Shown in pieces: positions 1-6,818 of a DNA stretch of 11,890 bases. Numbering within the stretch: position 1 is the first letter of the stretch; every line of letters starts with the position of its first letter. The stretch lies in assembly GCA_021779775.1 (NCBI GenBank), contig JAJYAB010000027.1:1-11890 (forward strand). The letters run 5' to 3'. The DNA is from Actinomycetes bacterium (GTDB lineage Bacteria; Actinomycetota; Acidimicrobiia; Acidimicrobiales; UBA8190). The notes under the pieces were generated by a model. That model saw nothing but the letters and a program-made list of their open reading frames with translations, was not told the DNA's origin and ran no database searches. The translations under genes and the position numbers were made by a program.

Positions 1-49
1 CCGCACAACCCCGAGACGAGGTGCCGGCGGGATGAGCACTACTGCTCAC
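1..49. other. Window edge without a recognisable gene
   Basis: I see no gene in these bases. They lie beyond the second in-frame stop of the sortase relic and show no sortase C-terminal motif in any minus-strand frame. A 6-base inverted repeat (TGAGCA, loop CTAC, TGCTCA) at 33-48 has no adjacent T tract, so it is not a convincing terminator. Confidence 0.4.
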
Positions 50-520
50 TCATCGGCAACGGTCTCCCGGGTTGCGCGCGTCGAGGTTGGAGAAGGGGTG
101 TCCTTAGGTCGTCCGGTGTCCAGCCACCGCAGCGTTCCCGGGTTCCCCGGGGAGCGCCGTCCCCGGGTAGTGCCCGGGGCCCATGGCCAGCTGGTGTTCG
201 GTCACTCCCTCCACGATGATCTGGTCGAGACCCACCCGGGGGATCTTCAGGTTGCCGACGGCCGCGTTCAACGGCGGATCGCTGGAGATCGGAGCGGGGA
301 CGGGAGCAGTCGGGATCATCGCCGCAGTGGTTGTCGCCGGCGCACTGCGGGGGTGGCGCGGGGGGTGGACCAGCTTGGTGAACTGCTGGCGGAGCAGCGC
401 GTGGCTCTGGGACTGCACGAGCCCCGTGCCCCATAGCTGGTATGCCACGAACAGCAGGATGAGCAGCCCAGATGCCAGCAAGAGCCGTCCGACAGCACTG
501 GCGGTCGTCCCCGGGCGCAC
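50..520 (-). pseudogene. Class E sortase, prematurely terminated (probable pseudogene)
   Basis: The open part (520 down to 104) reads from a GTG and gives 138 residues. There is a short basic N-terminus, one membrane segment (about residues 10-31), a variable Pro/Ala linker, then the start of a sortase domain: LKIPRVGLDQIIVEG, GPGHYPGTALPGEPGN and VAGHRTT. His135 matches the catalytic histidine of class E sortases, which attach proteins to peptidoglycan. A TAA at 104-106 sits where the family usually has Tyr or a similar residue. Past it the same frame still reads GHPFSNLDARNPGD, typical of the family, before a second stop (TGA, 50-52). The catalytic Cys and Arg, which lie further on in the family, are not found in any frame of the remaining bases. 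I infer a decayed gene. A sequencing error at the TAA would not by itself restore the gene, because the second stop follows. It is divergent from dapB. Confidence 0.7.
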
Positions 521-526
521 GGCGGA

Positions 527-532
527 ACCCTA
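527..532 (-). promoter_or_regulatory. Candidate -10 box of the sortase relic, leaderless type
   Basis: On the minus strand TAGGGT is followed by 6 bases and then the GTG start at 520. In actinobacteria a TANNNT hexamer ending 6-7 bases before a start codon often marks a leaderless transcript. No clear -35 is visible. Its preservation fits recent inactivation of the sortase. Confidence 0.4.
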
Positions 533-597
533 CTGGCGGCTCACCTGGCGGCCACGGCGTCGTTCGGCGCTGGCCGTCGGCGGAGGGCCGTGTTCGC

Positions 598-603
598 TAG
601 GGT
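598..603 (+). promoter_or_regulatory. Candidate -10 box of dapB
   Basis: TAGGGT ends 8 bases before the GTG at 612 and 26 bases before the GTG at 630. Transcription starting near 610-612 would give either a near-leaderless mRNA using 612 or a leader of about 20 bases using 630 with its Shine-Dalgarno sequence. It faces away from the sortase promoter about 65 bases upstream. Confidence 0.4.
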
Positions 604-611
604 GCTCTCCC

Positions 612-647
612 GTGCCGAGGATCGGGCCCGTGCTGAGGATCGGGGTG
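612..647 (+). repeat. Imperfect 18-base tandem duplication over the dapB start
   Basis: Bases 612-629 and 630-647 match at 14 of 18 positions. Each copy begins with GTG and contains GAGGATCGGG. The duplication gives two in-frame start codons, adds six residues when the first is used, and puts a GAGG motif from copy one 9 bases before the second GTG. Confidence 0.7.
617..620 (+). promoter_or_regulatory. Shine-Dalgarno GAGG that supports the dapB start at 630
   Basis: GAGG with a 9-base spacer precedes GTG 630. It lies inside the first copy of the 18-base duplication, so the duplication itself may have created this ribosome binding site. Confidence 0.45.
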
Positions 648-1439
648 GTGGGCGCCGGTGGGCGGATGGGACGCGAGGTGTGTCGCGCGGTTGCCGCCGA
701 AGCCGGGCTCGTCCTGGCGGCGGCTGTGGACGTCGGGTACGCCGGCCAGCCGCTGCAGGCCCTGGTGGGCGACGCCGGTGGCGACCTGCGGGTGGAAGCC
801 GACGTCGGGTCGCTGGGTGACGCCGGCGTCGAGGTGGTGGTGGATTTCACCGTGGCCGCGGCGTTCCGGGCAGCGGTCCCGCGCTACGTCGAGCTGGGCG
901 TTCACGCCGTGGTGGGCACCACCGGCATCGAGCCGGAGGAGCTCGTGGAGGCCGGTTCGGCGTTCGCTGCCGCAGGGCTCGGGCTGCTGGTCGCCGCCAA
1001 CTTCGCCATCGGAGCGGTGCTGATGATGCGGTTCGCCGAGCTGGCCGCCCCGTACATGGCAGGTGCCGACATCGTGGAGCTGCATCACGACGCCAAGTTG
1101 GACGCGCCGTCGGGCACGGCGATGCAGACGGCTCACCGGATGGCCGACGCTCGCCGGCGGGCGCACCTCCAGCAGTGGCCGGCCGACCGGACGGCCACCG
1201 AGGCGATCGCCGGCTCGCGGGGGGGAGCCGGGCCTGGTGGTGTCCGGGTCCACGCTGTGCGGCTGCCGGGCCTGGTGGCGCACCAGCAGGTCGTGCTCGG
1301 GGCGGTCGGCCAGAGCCTCACCATCCGGCACGATGCCTATGACCGCACCTCGTTCATGCCGGGGGTGCTGCTCGCCGTGCGTGCGGTCGGCCGGCGCCCG
1401 GGGCTGACGACAGGCCTCGACGACCTCCTCGGGCTCTGA
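630..1439 (+). CDS. dapB: 4-hydroxy-tetrahydrodipicolinate reductase
   Basis: DapB is the cytosolic NAD(P)H-dependent enzyme that reduces the DapA product to tetrahydrodipicolinate on the way to meso-diaminopimelate and lysine. The protein has 269 residues, normal for the family. The N-terminal Rossmann loop is seen as VVGAGGRMGR (about 6-15). GTTGI lies near 96-100. The signature ELHHDAKLDAPSGTA (about 150-164) carries the catalytic pair His152 and Lys156, equivalent to E. coli His159 and Lys163. The C-terminus has RLPGLVAHQ, LTIRHDAYDRTSFMPGVLLAVR and a Leu-rich end. I chose GTG 630 because GAGG at 617-620 is well spaced and the first residues match family N-termini. GTG 612, in frame, is a real alternative (six more residues) favoured by the leaderless-type -10 box at 598. 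dapA follows after 143 bases and apparently has its own promoter. Confidence 0.95.
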   Translation: MLRIGVVGAGGRMGREVCRAVAAEAGLVLAAAVDVGYAGQPLQALVGDAGGDLRVEADVGSLGDAGVEVVVDFTVAAAFRAAVPRYVELGVHAVVGTTGIEPEELVEAGSAFAAAGLGLLVAANFAIGAVLMMRFAELAAPYMAGADIVELHHDAKLDAPSGTAMQTAHRMADARRRAHLQQWPADRTATEAIAGSRGGAGPGGVRVHAVRLPGLVAHQQVVLGAVGQSLTIRHDAYDRTSFMPGVLLAVRAVGRRPGLTTGLDDLLGL

Positions 1440-1570
1440 TCCCCTCGCCAGGTCCGGTAGCAGCGTTGCCCCGGTGCAACAGGGTCGACGCGAGCAGCTT
1501 CTCGAAGCTGGCTCCTCCCGTCGCAGCGGGTTCGCATCGTGGACGGAGCGTTGGGCCGCTACGGGCGCGG
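1440..1570 (+). other. dapB-dapA intergenic region with two hairpins
   Basis: No gene is visible in this gap. Two inverted repeats stand out: GTTGC/GCAAC at 1465-1469 and 1476-1480 (6-base loop), and CAGCTT/AAGCTG at 1495-1500 and 1505-1510 around a CTCG tetraloop. The second can extend to AGC/GCT with one bulged base. Neither has a T tract, so a terminator after dapB is possible but not shown. A third dyad, GCTAC/GTAGC (1558-1562 and 1570-1574), overlaps the dapA -10 box and could be an operator. Confidence 0.35.
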
Positions 1571-1576
1571 TAGCCT
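1571..1576 (+). promoter_or_regulatory. Candidate -10 box of dapA, leaderless type
   Basis: TAGCCT is followed by 6 bases and the ATG at 1583, the spacing expected when transcription starts at the start codon. No well-placed Shine-Dalgarno sequence exists; the G run directly abuts the ATG. An inverted repeat GCTAC/GTAGC overlaps it. A TTGGGC at 1551 is too close (14 bases) to be a standard -35. Confidence 0.45.
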
Positions 1577-1582
1577 GCGGGG

Positions 1583-2482
1583 ATGGCGCAGGGAACGGGA
1601 CGGTTCGGCGCGGTCGTCACCGCCATGGTCACGCCCTTCGCCGACGACGGGTCGCTCGATGTCGGCGGTGCTGTGGCGCTGGCCCGGTGGTTGGCGGCAC
1701 ATGGCAGCGACGCCCTGGTGGTCAGCGGCACCACCGGTGAGGGTCCGGTGCTGGACGACACGGAGAAGGTCGACCTGTGGCGTGCCGTGGCCGAGTCGGT
1801 CACCGTGCCCGTCGTCGCGGCGAGCGGCACCAACGACACCCGCCATAGCATCGAGCTGACCAAGTTGGCGGCGGCGGCGGGGGTGGACGGCATCCTGCTG
1901 GTGACTCCGTACTACAGCCGGCCCTCCCAGGCCGGGCTGGCCGCCCACTTCGAAGCGGTCGCCTCGGTCGTCGTCCTCCCGGTGCTGCTCTACGACATAC
2001 CGGTGCGCGCTGGCCGCCGCATCGCGCCCGACACCATGGTGCACCTCGCCCGCACCGTGCCGACGATCATCGGGGTGAAGGACGCCACTGGCGACGTCGC
2101 TGCAGCGGCCCGCCTGGTGGCCGCCGCTCCGGACGGGTTCGATCTCTACAGCGGCGACGACGAGCTGACGCTCCCTCTGCTGGCGGTCGGTGCGGTCGGT
2201 GTGGTGAGTGTGGCCAGTCACTGGGCGGGTCCCGAGCTCGGCGAGCTGGTGGCGAGCGTCGCCAAGGGCGACCTCGAGCGGGCGCGGGCCATCAACGGTC
2301 TCCTGCTGGGCTCCTACGCGTTCGAGTCCTCAGATCGATTTCCCAACCCGCTCCCGGCCAAGGCCGCCTGCCGGGCGCTCGGGCTTGCCGCAGGCCAGTG
2401 CCGCCTGCCGCTCGGACCGGCGACCGACGAGCTCGACGCGGCGGCCCGGGCCGTCGTCGCCGCATTGGGCACGCGCCGGTGA
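1583..2482 (+). CDS. dapA: 4-hydroxy-tetrahydrodipicolinate synthase
   Basis: DapA condenses pyruvate with aspartate semialdehyde, the first committed step to lysine and diaminopimelate. The 299-residue TIM-barrel protein has normal length. Visible family features are GTTGE (49-53), the PYYSRP motif with Tyr111, YDIPVRAG with catalytic Tyr137 and substrate-binding Arg142, and the Schiff-base lysine Lys166 in GVKDATGD. YSGDD follows near 189-193. The complete Tyr/Thr/Lys/Arg set argues for a true DapA over other aldolases of the N-acetylneuraminate lyase family, although paralogues in this family can be hard to separate. Linkage to dapB and dapF supports the assignment. The ATG at 1583 is supported by the -10 box 6 bases upstream. 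The last bases overlap an alternative rnj start (GTG 2479), and the two genes are probably cotranscribed. Confidence 0.95.
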   Translation: MAQGTGRFGAVVTAMVTPFADDGSLDVGGAVALARWLAAHGSDALVVSGTTGEGPVLDDTEKVDLWRAVAESVTVPVVAASGTNDTRHSIELTKLAAAAGVDGILLVTPYYSRPSQAGLAAHFEAVASVVVLPVLLYDIPVRAGRRIAPDTMVHLARTVPTIIGVKDATGDVAAAARLVAAAPDGFDLYSGDDELTLPLLAVGAVGVVSVASHWAGPELGELVASVAKGDLERARAINGLLLGSYAFESSDRFPNPLPAKAACRALGLAAGQCRLPLGPATDELDAAARAVVAALGTRR

Positions 2483-2496
2483 GCCGGGGGCGGCCC

Positions 2497-2500
2497 AGGG
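2497..2500 (+). promoter_or_regulatory. Shine-Dalgarno AGGG that decides the rnj start
   Basis: AGGG with a 5-base spacer precedes ATG 2506. The alternative in-frame GTG 2479, overlapping the dapA stop, has no comparable site and would add nine residues (VSRGRPRAD) not typical of the family. Confidence 0.5.
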
Positions 2501-2505
2501 CCGAC

Positions 2506-4167
2506 ATGGCTGACGAGGTGCGGATCACCTTCCTCGGGGGGCTGGGGGAGATCGGGCGCAACTGTGCCTGCATCGCCCAAGGGGACCGGATGGTGGTGCT
2601 CGACTGCGGCATCATGTTCCCCGAGCCGGACATGCCTGGCGTGGATCTGGTCCTGCCCGACTTCACCTACCTGCACGACCATGCGGAGCAGGTCGAGGCT
2701 GTGGTGCTCACCCACGGCCACGAGGACCACACCGGTGGCTTGGCCTACCTGCTCCGCGAGCTGTCGGTGCCGGTGTTCGGGTCGGCGCTCACGCTCGGGC
2801 TGGCTCGGAACCGGGTGGAGGAAGCCGGGCTGCTCGACCGGGCCACCTTCGTCGAGGTGGCCGACGGCGAGCGTCGGGTCGTGGGCCCGTTCGAGCTCGA
2901 GTTCATCCCGGTCACCCACTCCGTGCCCCACGGGTTCGCCACCGCGTTCTACACGGCGCAAGGAGTGGTGCTGCACTCGGGAGACTTTAAGATCGACCTG
3001 ACTCCTGTCGATGGCCGGCTCACGGATCTGGGCCGGATCGGAGCCATCGCCAAGCAGTCCGGTATCCGGCTGCTGCTGGCTGACTCCACCAATGCCGAGG
3101 AGCCGGGGTTCACCGCATCGGAGATGGAGGTCGGCGCCACGTTGCGCCGGGTGTTCCAAGCGCACGCAGGGCACCGTCTGGTGGTCACCTGCTTCGCCAG
3201 CCACATCCACCGGATCCAGCAGATCTTCGATGCAGCGATCGCCGAAGGCCGGAAGGTGGCCACTTTGGGCCGGTCCATGGCCAAGAACGTGGCGCTGGCA
3301 CGCCGCCTCGGGCTCCTGACGGTCGACGACTCGGCCCTCATCGACGTGGAGCGGGTGGAGGACTACGCCGACGGGCAGGTGTGCGTCGTGTCGACAGGAT
3401 CGCAGGGCGAGCCCCTGTCTGCGCTGTCGCTCATGGCGGCGGGGGAGAACAAGCGGCTGCGCTTGCGCGACGGCGACGTCGTGGTGATCAGCGCACATCC
3501 GATCCCCGGCAACGAGTGGGCGGTGGGCCGGGTCATCGACGGGCTGTACCGGACCGGGGCCGAGGTCGTGCACACCGGTAACGAACCGGTACACGTGAGC
3601 GGGCACGCCCGCCAGGGCGAGCTGAAGATCCTCCAGTCGGTGGCCCGGCCGGAGTGGTTCGTTCCCGTGCACGGTGAGTACCGGCACCTGGTGAACCACG
3701 GCCGGCTGGCGCAGCAGATGGGCGTGCCGGCCCACCGGGTCGTCCTGTGCGAGGACGGCGACTCCCTCGTGCTCGACGGTGACGGCCTGCGCCGAGGCCC
3801 AGACGTTCCGGCAGGGTTCTTGTACGTCGACGGCACCGTCGGCGATGTCGGGCACGGGGTCCTGCGCGACCGACGGATGCTCGCAGAGGAAGGGGTGGTG
3901 GTGGTCGTTGCCACGGTCGACCCCCATGCCCGCGAAGTGATCAAGAAGCCGGAGATCATCACGCACGGATGGGTGCACGCGCCGGAGGCGGAGGAGCTGC
4001 TCGAAGAGGCTGCCCTGACGGTTCGGGCGGCGCTCGAGTCGGCTCTGGCCGACGGCGCGACCGACCAGGACGCGCTGCGCCGCCACGCGCGCAAGGCCCT
4101 CGGCAAGTTCGTCGGCGACCGCACCAGGCGCCGGCCGATGATCCTGCCGCTCGTCGTCACGGTGTAG
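2506..4167 (+). CDS. rnj: Ribonuclease J (metallo-beta-lactamase/beta-CASP nuclease)
   Basis: RNase J is a zinc-dependent cytosolic endo- and 5'-3' exoribonuclease for mRNA turnover and rRNA maturation. The 553-residue length fits the actinobacterial single RNase J. The metallo-beta-lactamase core shows FLGGLGEIGRNC (about 9-20), the metal ligands HGHEDH (His70, His72, Asp74, His75), THSVPH near 137-142 and HSGDFKID with Asp160. The beta-CASP part shows ADSTNAEEPG, SHIHRIQQI and STGSQGEP. HVSGHA and VPVHGEYRHL close the catalytic half. A C-terminal region of about 110 residues matches the usual extra domain. ATG 2506 is preferred over GTG 2479 because of its Shine-Dalgarno sequence. It starts 23 bases after dapA. 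The dapA-rnj pairing is known from mycobacteria and other actinobacteria. Confidence 0.95.
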   Translation: MADEVRITFLGGLGEIGRNCACIAQGDRMVVLDCGIMFPEPDMPGVDLVLPDFTYLHDHAEQVEAVVLTHGHEDHTGGLAYLLRELSVPVFGSALTLGLARNRVEEAGLLDRATFVEVADGERRVVGPFELEFIPVTHSVPHGFATAFYTAQGVVLHSGDFKIDLTPVDGRLTDLGRIGAIAKQSGIRLLLADSTNAEEPGFTASEMEVGATLRRVFQAHAGHRLVVTCFASHIHRIQQIFDAAIAEGRKVATLGRSMAKNVALARRLGLLTVDDSALIDVERVEDYADGQVCVVSTGSQGEPLSALSLMAAGENKRLRLRDGDVVVISAHPIPGNEWAVGRVIDGLYRTGAEVVHTGNEPVHVSGHARQGELKILQSVARPEWFVPVHGEYRHLVNHGRLAQQMGVPAHRVVLCEDGDSLVLDGDGLRRGPDVPAGFLYVDGTVGDVGHGVLRDRRMLAEEGVVVVVATVDPHAREVIKKPEIITHGWVHAPEAEELLEEAALTVRAALESALADGATDQDALRRHARKALGKFVGDRTRRRPMILPLVVTV

Positions 4168-4297
4168 GGCAGGCCCCGGCGGACACTGCTCCGGGTGTGA
4201 GCGCTATATGTGGTATGTGACGAGCGCGCCTCCGCCCTGGTCTCTGGAGTAGCTCCCGGTCCAGGCCGCGGTCCTCGGAAGTTGGTGAGGCTGGTGT
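4168..4297 (+). other. rnj-ftsK intergenic region with weak hairpins
   Basis: No gene is visible in this gap. CCCGG/CCGGG at 4175-4179 and 4191-4195 could be a weak stem after rnj. A nested dyad follows: CCTGG (4236-4240) pairs with CCAGG (4261-4265) around GGAG-TAG-CTCC (4246-4256). There is no T tract, so no intrinsic terminator can be claimed. A short AT-richer patch at about 4204-4219 stands out against the GC-rich background and could be promoter DNA. Confidence 0.3.
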
Positions 4298-4303
4298 TAG
4301 CGT
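4298..4303 (+). promoter_or_regulatory. Possible -10 box of ftsK
   Basis: TAGCGT lies 10 bases before GTG 4314 (13 before the tandem GTG 4317). Transcription from it would give a leader of only a few bases. Spacing is less regular than at the other genes here, and no -35 is clear. Confidence 0.3.
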
Positions 4304-4313
4304 TGTTGCCACT

Positions 4314-6812
4314 GTGGTGACGACGAGACGTGCTCCGTCGAGGGGAGGCCCATCCTCGCCGTCGGCCGCGAGGTCGCGGTCGGCCGCCGGGCGGAGCACC
4401 ACCCGGTCCAAGGGATCTCCCAGGGTCACCGCCGGAGGGCAGCGGCCTGCCGCTCCCCGGCGCCGGGAGAACCGGCCCGACCTGGTCGAGGCGCTGTGGA
4501 CCGTGCTGGCGACCCATGCCGAGGATGTCTGGGGCATCGTCCTCGTGACCGCCGGTCTTCTCGGTGCCCTCGGCTTGTACTTCGGTGCGCTCGGCCCCGC
4601 CGGCCGCACCATCGACCACGGGACCGGTCTGGTCCTCGGCATCGGCCGGTTCGTGGTGCCGCCCGCCTTCCTGTCTGCCGGCGTGCTGCTCGTCGCCGGA
4701 CGCTCGGAACGGGAGCCGGCGCGTACCGTCCTCGGGTTGGTCCTTTCCCTGACGGCCGCTGCCGGGCTGGCGGGCCTCCGCGGCGGGGTCCCGCGTCCGT
4801 CGGCCGCCGAGCACCGTCTCGAGGAGGGTGGCGGCTGGCTCGGCGCCCTGGTGGCACATCCGCTGCACCAGGGACTGTCGAGCTGGGGAACGGTGGTGGT
4901 GCTCTTGGCTGTCCTGGCGCTCGCCTTGGTGCTGTTCACCGGGGTGACGCTGCGCCGTGCCGCCACCGCCCTCGGTGCCGTGTCGGCCGCTGCCTGGCGG
5001 CGGGTACGACCGCCTGCCGGCGACCCGCACGATGCGGTCGCGCCCACAGGTCCCCGGCACCGCGCTCCGGCTTCCTCCGCTTCGTCGGTTCCGGTTCCCG
5101 AGGACGTCGCGCCCGACCCGACGCCGGTGGCTGACGGCTCTCCCGACCCGGTCGAGCCGGCCACCTTGCCCGATCCGGCGCTACGGGCACCGAGACCCGT
5201 GGCCGTCAAGCGGACCGACCAGCTGGAGTTGGAGCTGGAGCAGCCCGCCGGCAACTGGCTGCTGCCGCCGCTCAAGCTCCTCGGACGCTCGAAGCCCCAG
5301 GCGCTCGACGAGCGCGAGATAGCCGCTGCCGGGCGCGCCCTGGTCGAAGCGCTGGCGGCGCACGGCGTCGACACCCGCCTGGTCGGCCATACCGTTGGCC
5401 CCACCGTCACCCGGTTCGAGCTCGAGCTGGGCACCGGGGTGAAGGTCGCCCGGGTGACGAGCCTGGCCAAGGACATCGCGTACGCGATGGCGTCCCCCGA
5501 CGTACGGATCCTCGCTCCGATCCCGGGACGCTCGGCCATCGGCGTCGAGGTGCCGAACCGCCGCCGGGAGCTCGTCACGCTGGGCGACATCCTGGCATCC
5601 GAGGAGGCGCGCCAGGCCGTCCACCCGCTCCAGGTGGCGCTGGGCCGCGACATCGCCGGCCGGCCGGTGATGGGGAACTTGGCGGACATGCCCCACATCC
5701 TGATATCGGGGGCGACGGGCGCCGGCAAGTCCTCCTGCATCAATTCGGTGATCACCTCGGTCCTGATGCGGGCGACGCCGGAACAGGTCCGGCTGATCCT
5801 GATCGACCCTAAGCGGGTCGAGCTCGGTCAGTACAACGGCCTGCCCCACCTCCTCACCGAGGTGGTGGTCGATCCGAAGAAGGCCGCCAACGCGCTGTCG
5901 TGGGCGGTCACGGAGATGGAGCGCCGATACGACTTGCTGGCCGAGGTCGGCATGCGCGACATCACGGGGTACAACCAGGCAGTCGACGCCGGTAATCTCG
6001 AGCCCGACGTGCCCGTCGGGCCGCAGTCGGGTCTGGACCCGTCCGTCGACAGTGCCGAAGGCGACGACGAGCGTCAGGATCGGGTGGCTGCCCTGTTGGC
6101 CGAGTCGCGGGCTGCCGTGGAGGAGCCGGCTCACCGGTATCAGCGGCTGCCGTTCGTGCTGGTGGTGGTGGACGAGCTGAACGACCTCATGATGGTGGCG
6201 GCCCGCGACGTGGAGGAGTCGGTGTGCCGGATCGCCCAGATGGCCCGCGCCGTCGGCATCCACCTGGTGCTGGCCACGCAGCGGCCGTCGGTCGACGTCA
6301 TCACCGGGGTCATCAAGGCGAACGTGCCGTCACGACTGGCGTTCTCGGTCTCCTCGCTGGCCGACAGCCGCGTCATTCTCGACCAGCCGGGGGCCGAGCG
6401 CCTCATCGGCAAGGGCGACATGCTGCTGCTGACGGCCTCGTCGTCCATCCCCCGCCGGATCCAGGGGCCATGGGTGGGGGAGGACGAGGTCCGCGCCGTG
6501 GTCGGGCACTGGAAGCGCCAGCGCCAGGCCGAGTACGTCGAGGGCATCGCCGGCGACGGGGCGCAGACCGCCGGCCCGGCAGGCTTCGACGATGCGGACG
6601 ACGAGCTGCTGCCGGTGGCCATGGAGCTGGTGGTGCGGTCTCAGCTAGGGTCCACGTCCATGCTCCAGCGAAAGCTTCGGGTCGGGTTCGCCAGAGCAGG
6701 GCGGCTGATGGACCTGCTCGAGCTGCGGGGCGTCGTCGGGCCGTCCGAGGGCTCGAAGGCGCGGGCGGTGCTGATGACGCCCGACGAGCTCGACCAGGTC
6801 TCGGACCGGTAG
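4314..6812 (+). CDS. ftsK: DNA translocase FtsK
   Basis: FtsK is a septal membrane protein whose hexameric ATPase pumps DNA to clear and resolve chromosome termini at division. Its 832 residues fit short actinobacterial FtsK/SpoIIIE proteins. A basic Ser/Arg/Pro-rich tail (1-55) precedes four predicted membrane helices (about 73-93, 105-128, 137-157, 190-212). A Pro-rich linker follows to about residue 300. The motor has Walker A GATGAGKS (466-473), DPKRVELG, and Walker B FVLVVVDELND with Asp620. QRPSVDVITGVIKANVPSR and ILDQPGAERLIGKGD follow. A winged-helix gamma domain (about 760-825, LLPVAMELVVRSQLGSTSMLQRKL) should read KOPS-like sites. Oddities are DELND where DELAD is usual and an acidic insertion at about 557-608. 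GTG 4314 is followed directly by another GTG, so the exact start is uncertain by a codon. The carboxypeptidase gene begins 6 bases after the stop. Confidence 0.95.
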   Translation: MVTTRRAPSRGGPSSPSAARSRSAAGRSTTRSKGSPRVTAGGQRPAAPRRRENRPDLVEALWTVLATHAEDVWGIVLVTAGLLGALGLYFGALGPAGRTIDHGTGLVLGIGRFVVPPAFLSAGVLLVAGRSEREPARTVLGLVLSLTAAAGLAGLRGGVPRPSAAEHRLEEGGGWLGALVAHPLHQGLSSWGTVVVLLAVLALALVLFTGVTLRRAATALGAVSAAAWRRVRPPAGDPHDAVAPTGPRHRAPASSASSVPVPEDVAPDPTPVADGSPDPVEPATLPDPALRAPRPVAVKRTDQLELELEQPAGNWLLPPLKLLGRSKPQALDEREIAAAGRALVEALAAHGVDTRLVGHTVGPTVTRFELELGTGVKVARVTSLAKDIAYAMASPDVRILAPIPGRSAIGVEVPNRRRELVTLGDILASEEARQAVHPLQVALGRDIAGRPVMGNLADMPHILISGATGAGKSSCINSVITSVLMRATPEQVRLILIDPKRVELGQYNGLPHLLTEVVVDPKKAANALSWAVTEMERRYDLLAEVGMRDITGYNQAVDAGNLEPDVPVGPQSGLDPSVDSAEGDDERQDRVAALLAESRAAVEEPAHRYQRLPFVLVVVDELNDLMMVAARDVEESVCRIAQMARAVGIHLVLATQRPSVDVITGVIKANVPSRLAFSVSSLADSRVILDQPGAERLIGKGDMLLLTASSSIPRRIQGPWVGEDEVRAVVGHWKRQRQAEYVEGIAGDGAQTAGPAGFDDADDELLPVAMELVVRSQLGSTSMLQRKLRVGFARAGRLMDLLELRGVVGPSEGSKARAVLMTPDELDQVSDR

Positions 6813-6818
6813 CGCCTG

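Noticed and set aside
33..48. Inverted repeat as terminator of the sortase gene
   Set aside because: The stem is only 6 bases, with no T tract on the minus-strand side.
183..629. An upstream extension of dapB in the same frame from an ATG at 183
   Set aside because: It runs antisense through the sortase relic and has no DapB similarity. The family N-terminus begins at about 630.
1500..1560. A tRNA-like GGTTCGCATC stretch in the dapB-dapA gap
   Set aside because: No pairing T-arm, anticodon arm or acceptor stem could be built around it.
2314..4086. A 590-codon open frame on the minus strand opposite rnj
   Set aside because: It is the shadow of a high-GC gene. The translation has no family resemblance, while the plus strand encodes a complete RNase J with all motifs.
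4204..4219. The AT-richer patch after rnj as the main ftsK promoter
   Set aside because: It lies about 100 bases from the start and no -10/-35 pair with proper spacing could be made. It is mentioned only as a possibility.
3363..5755. Long minus-strand open frames across rnj and the first part of ftsK
   Set aside because: The products are Arg/Pro/Ser-rich low-complexity sequence typical of antisense frames at high GC, and they lie opposite well-supported genes.
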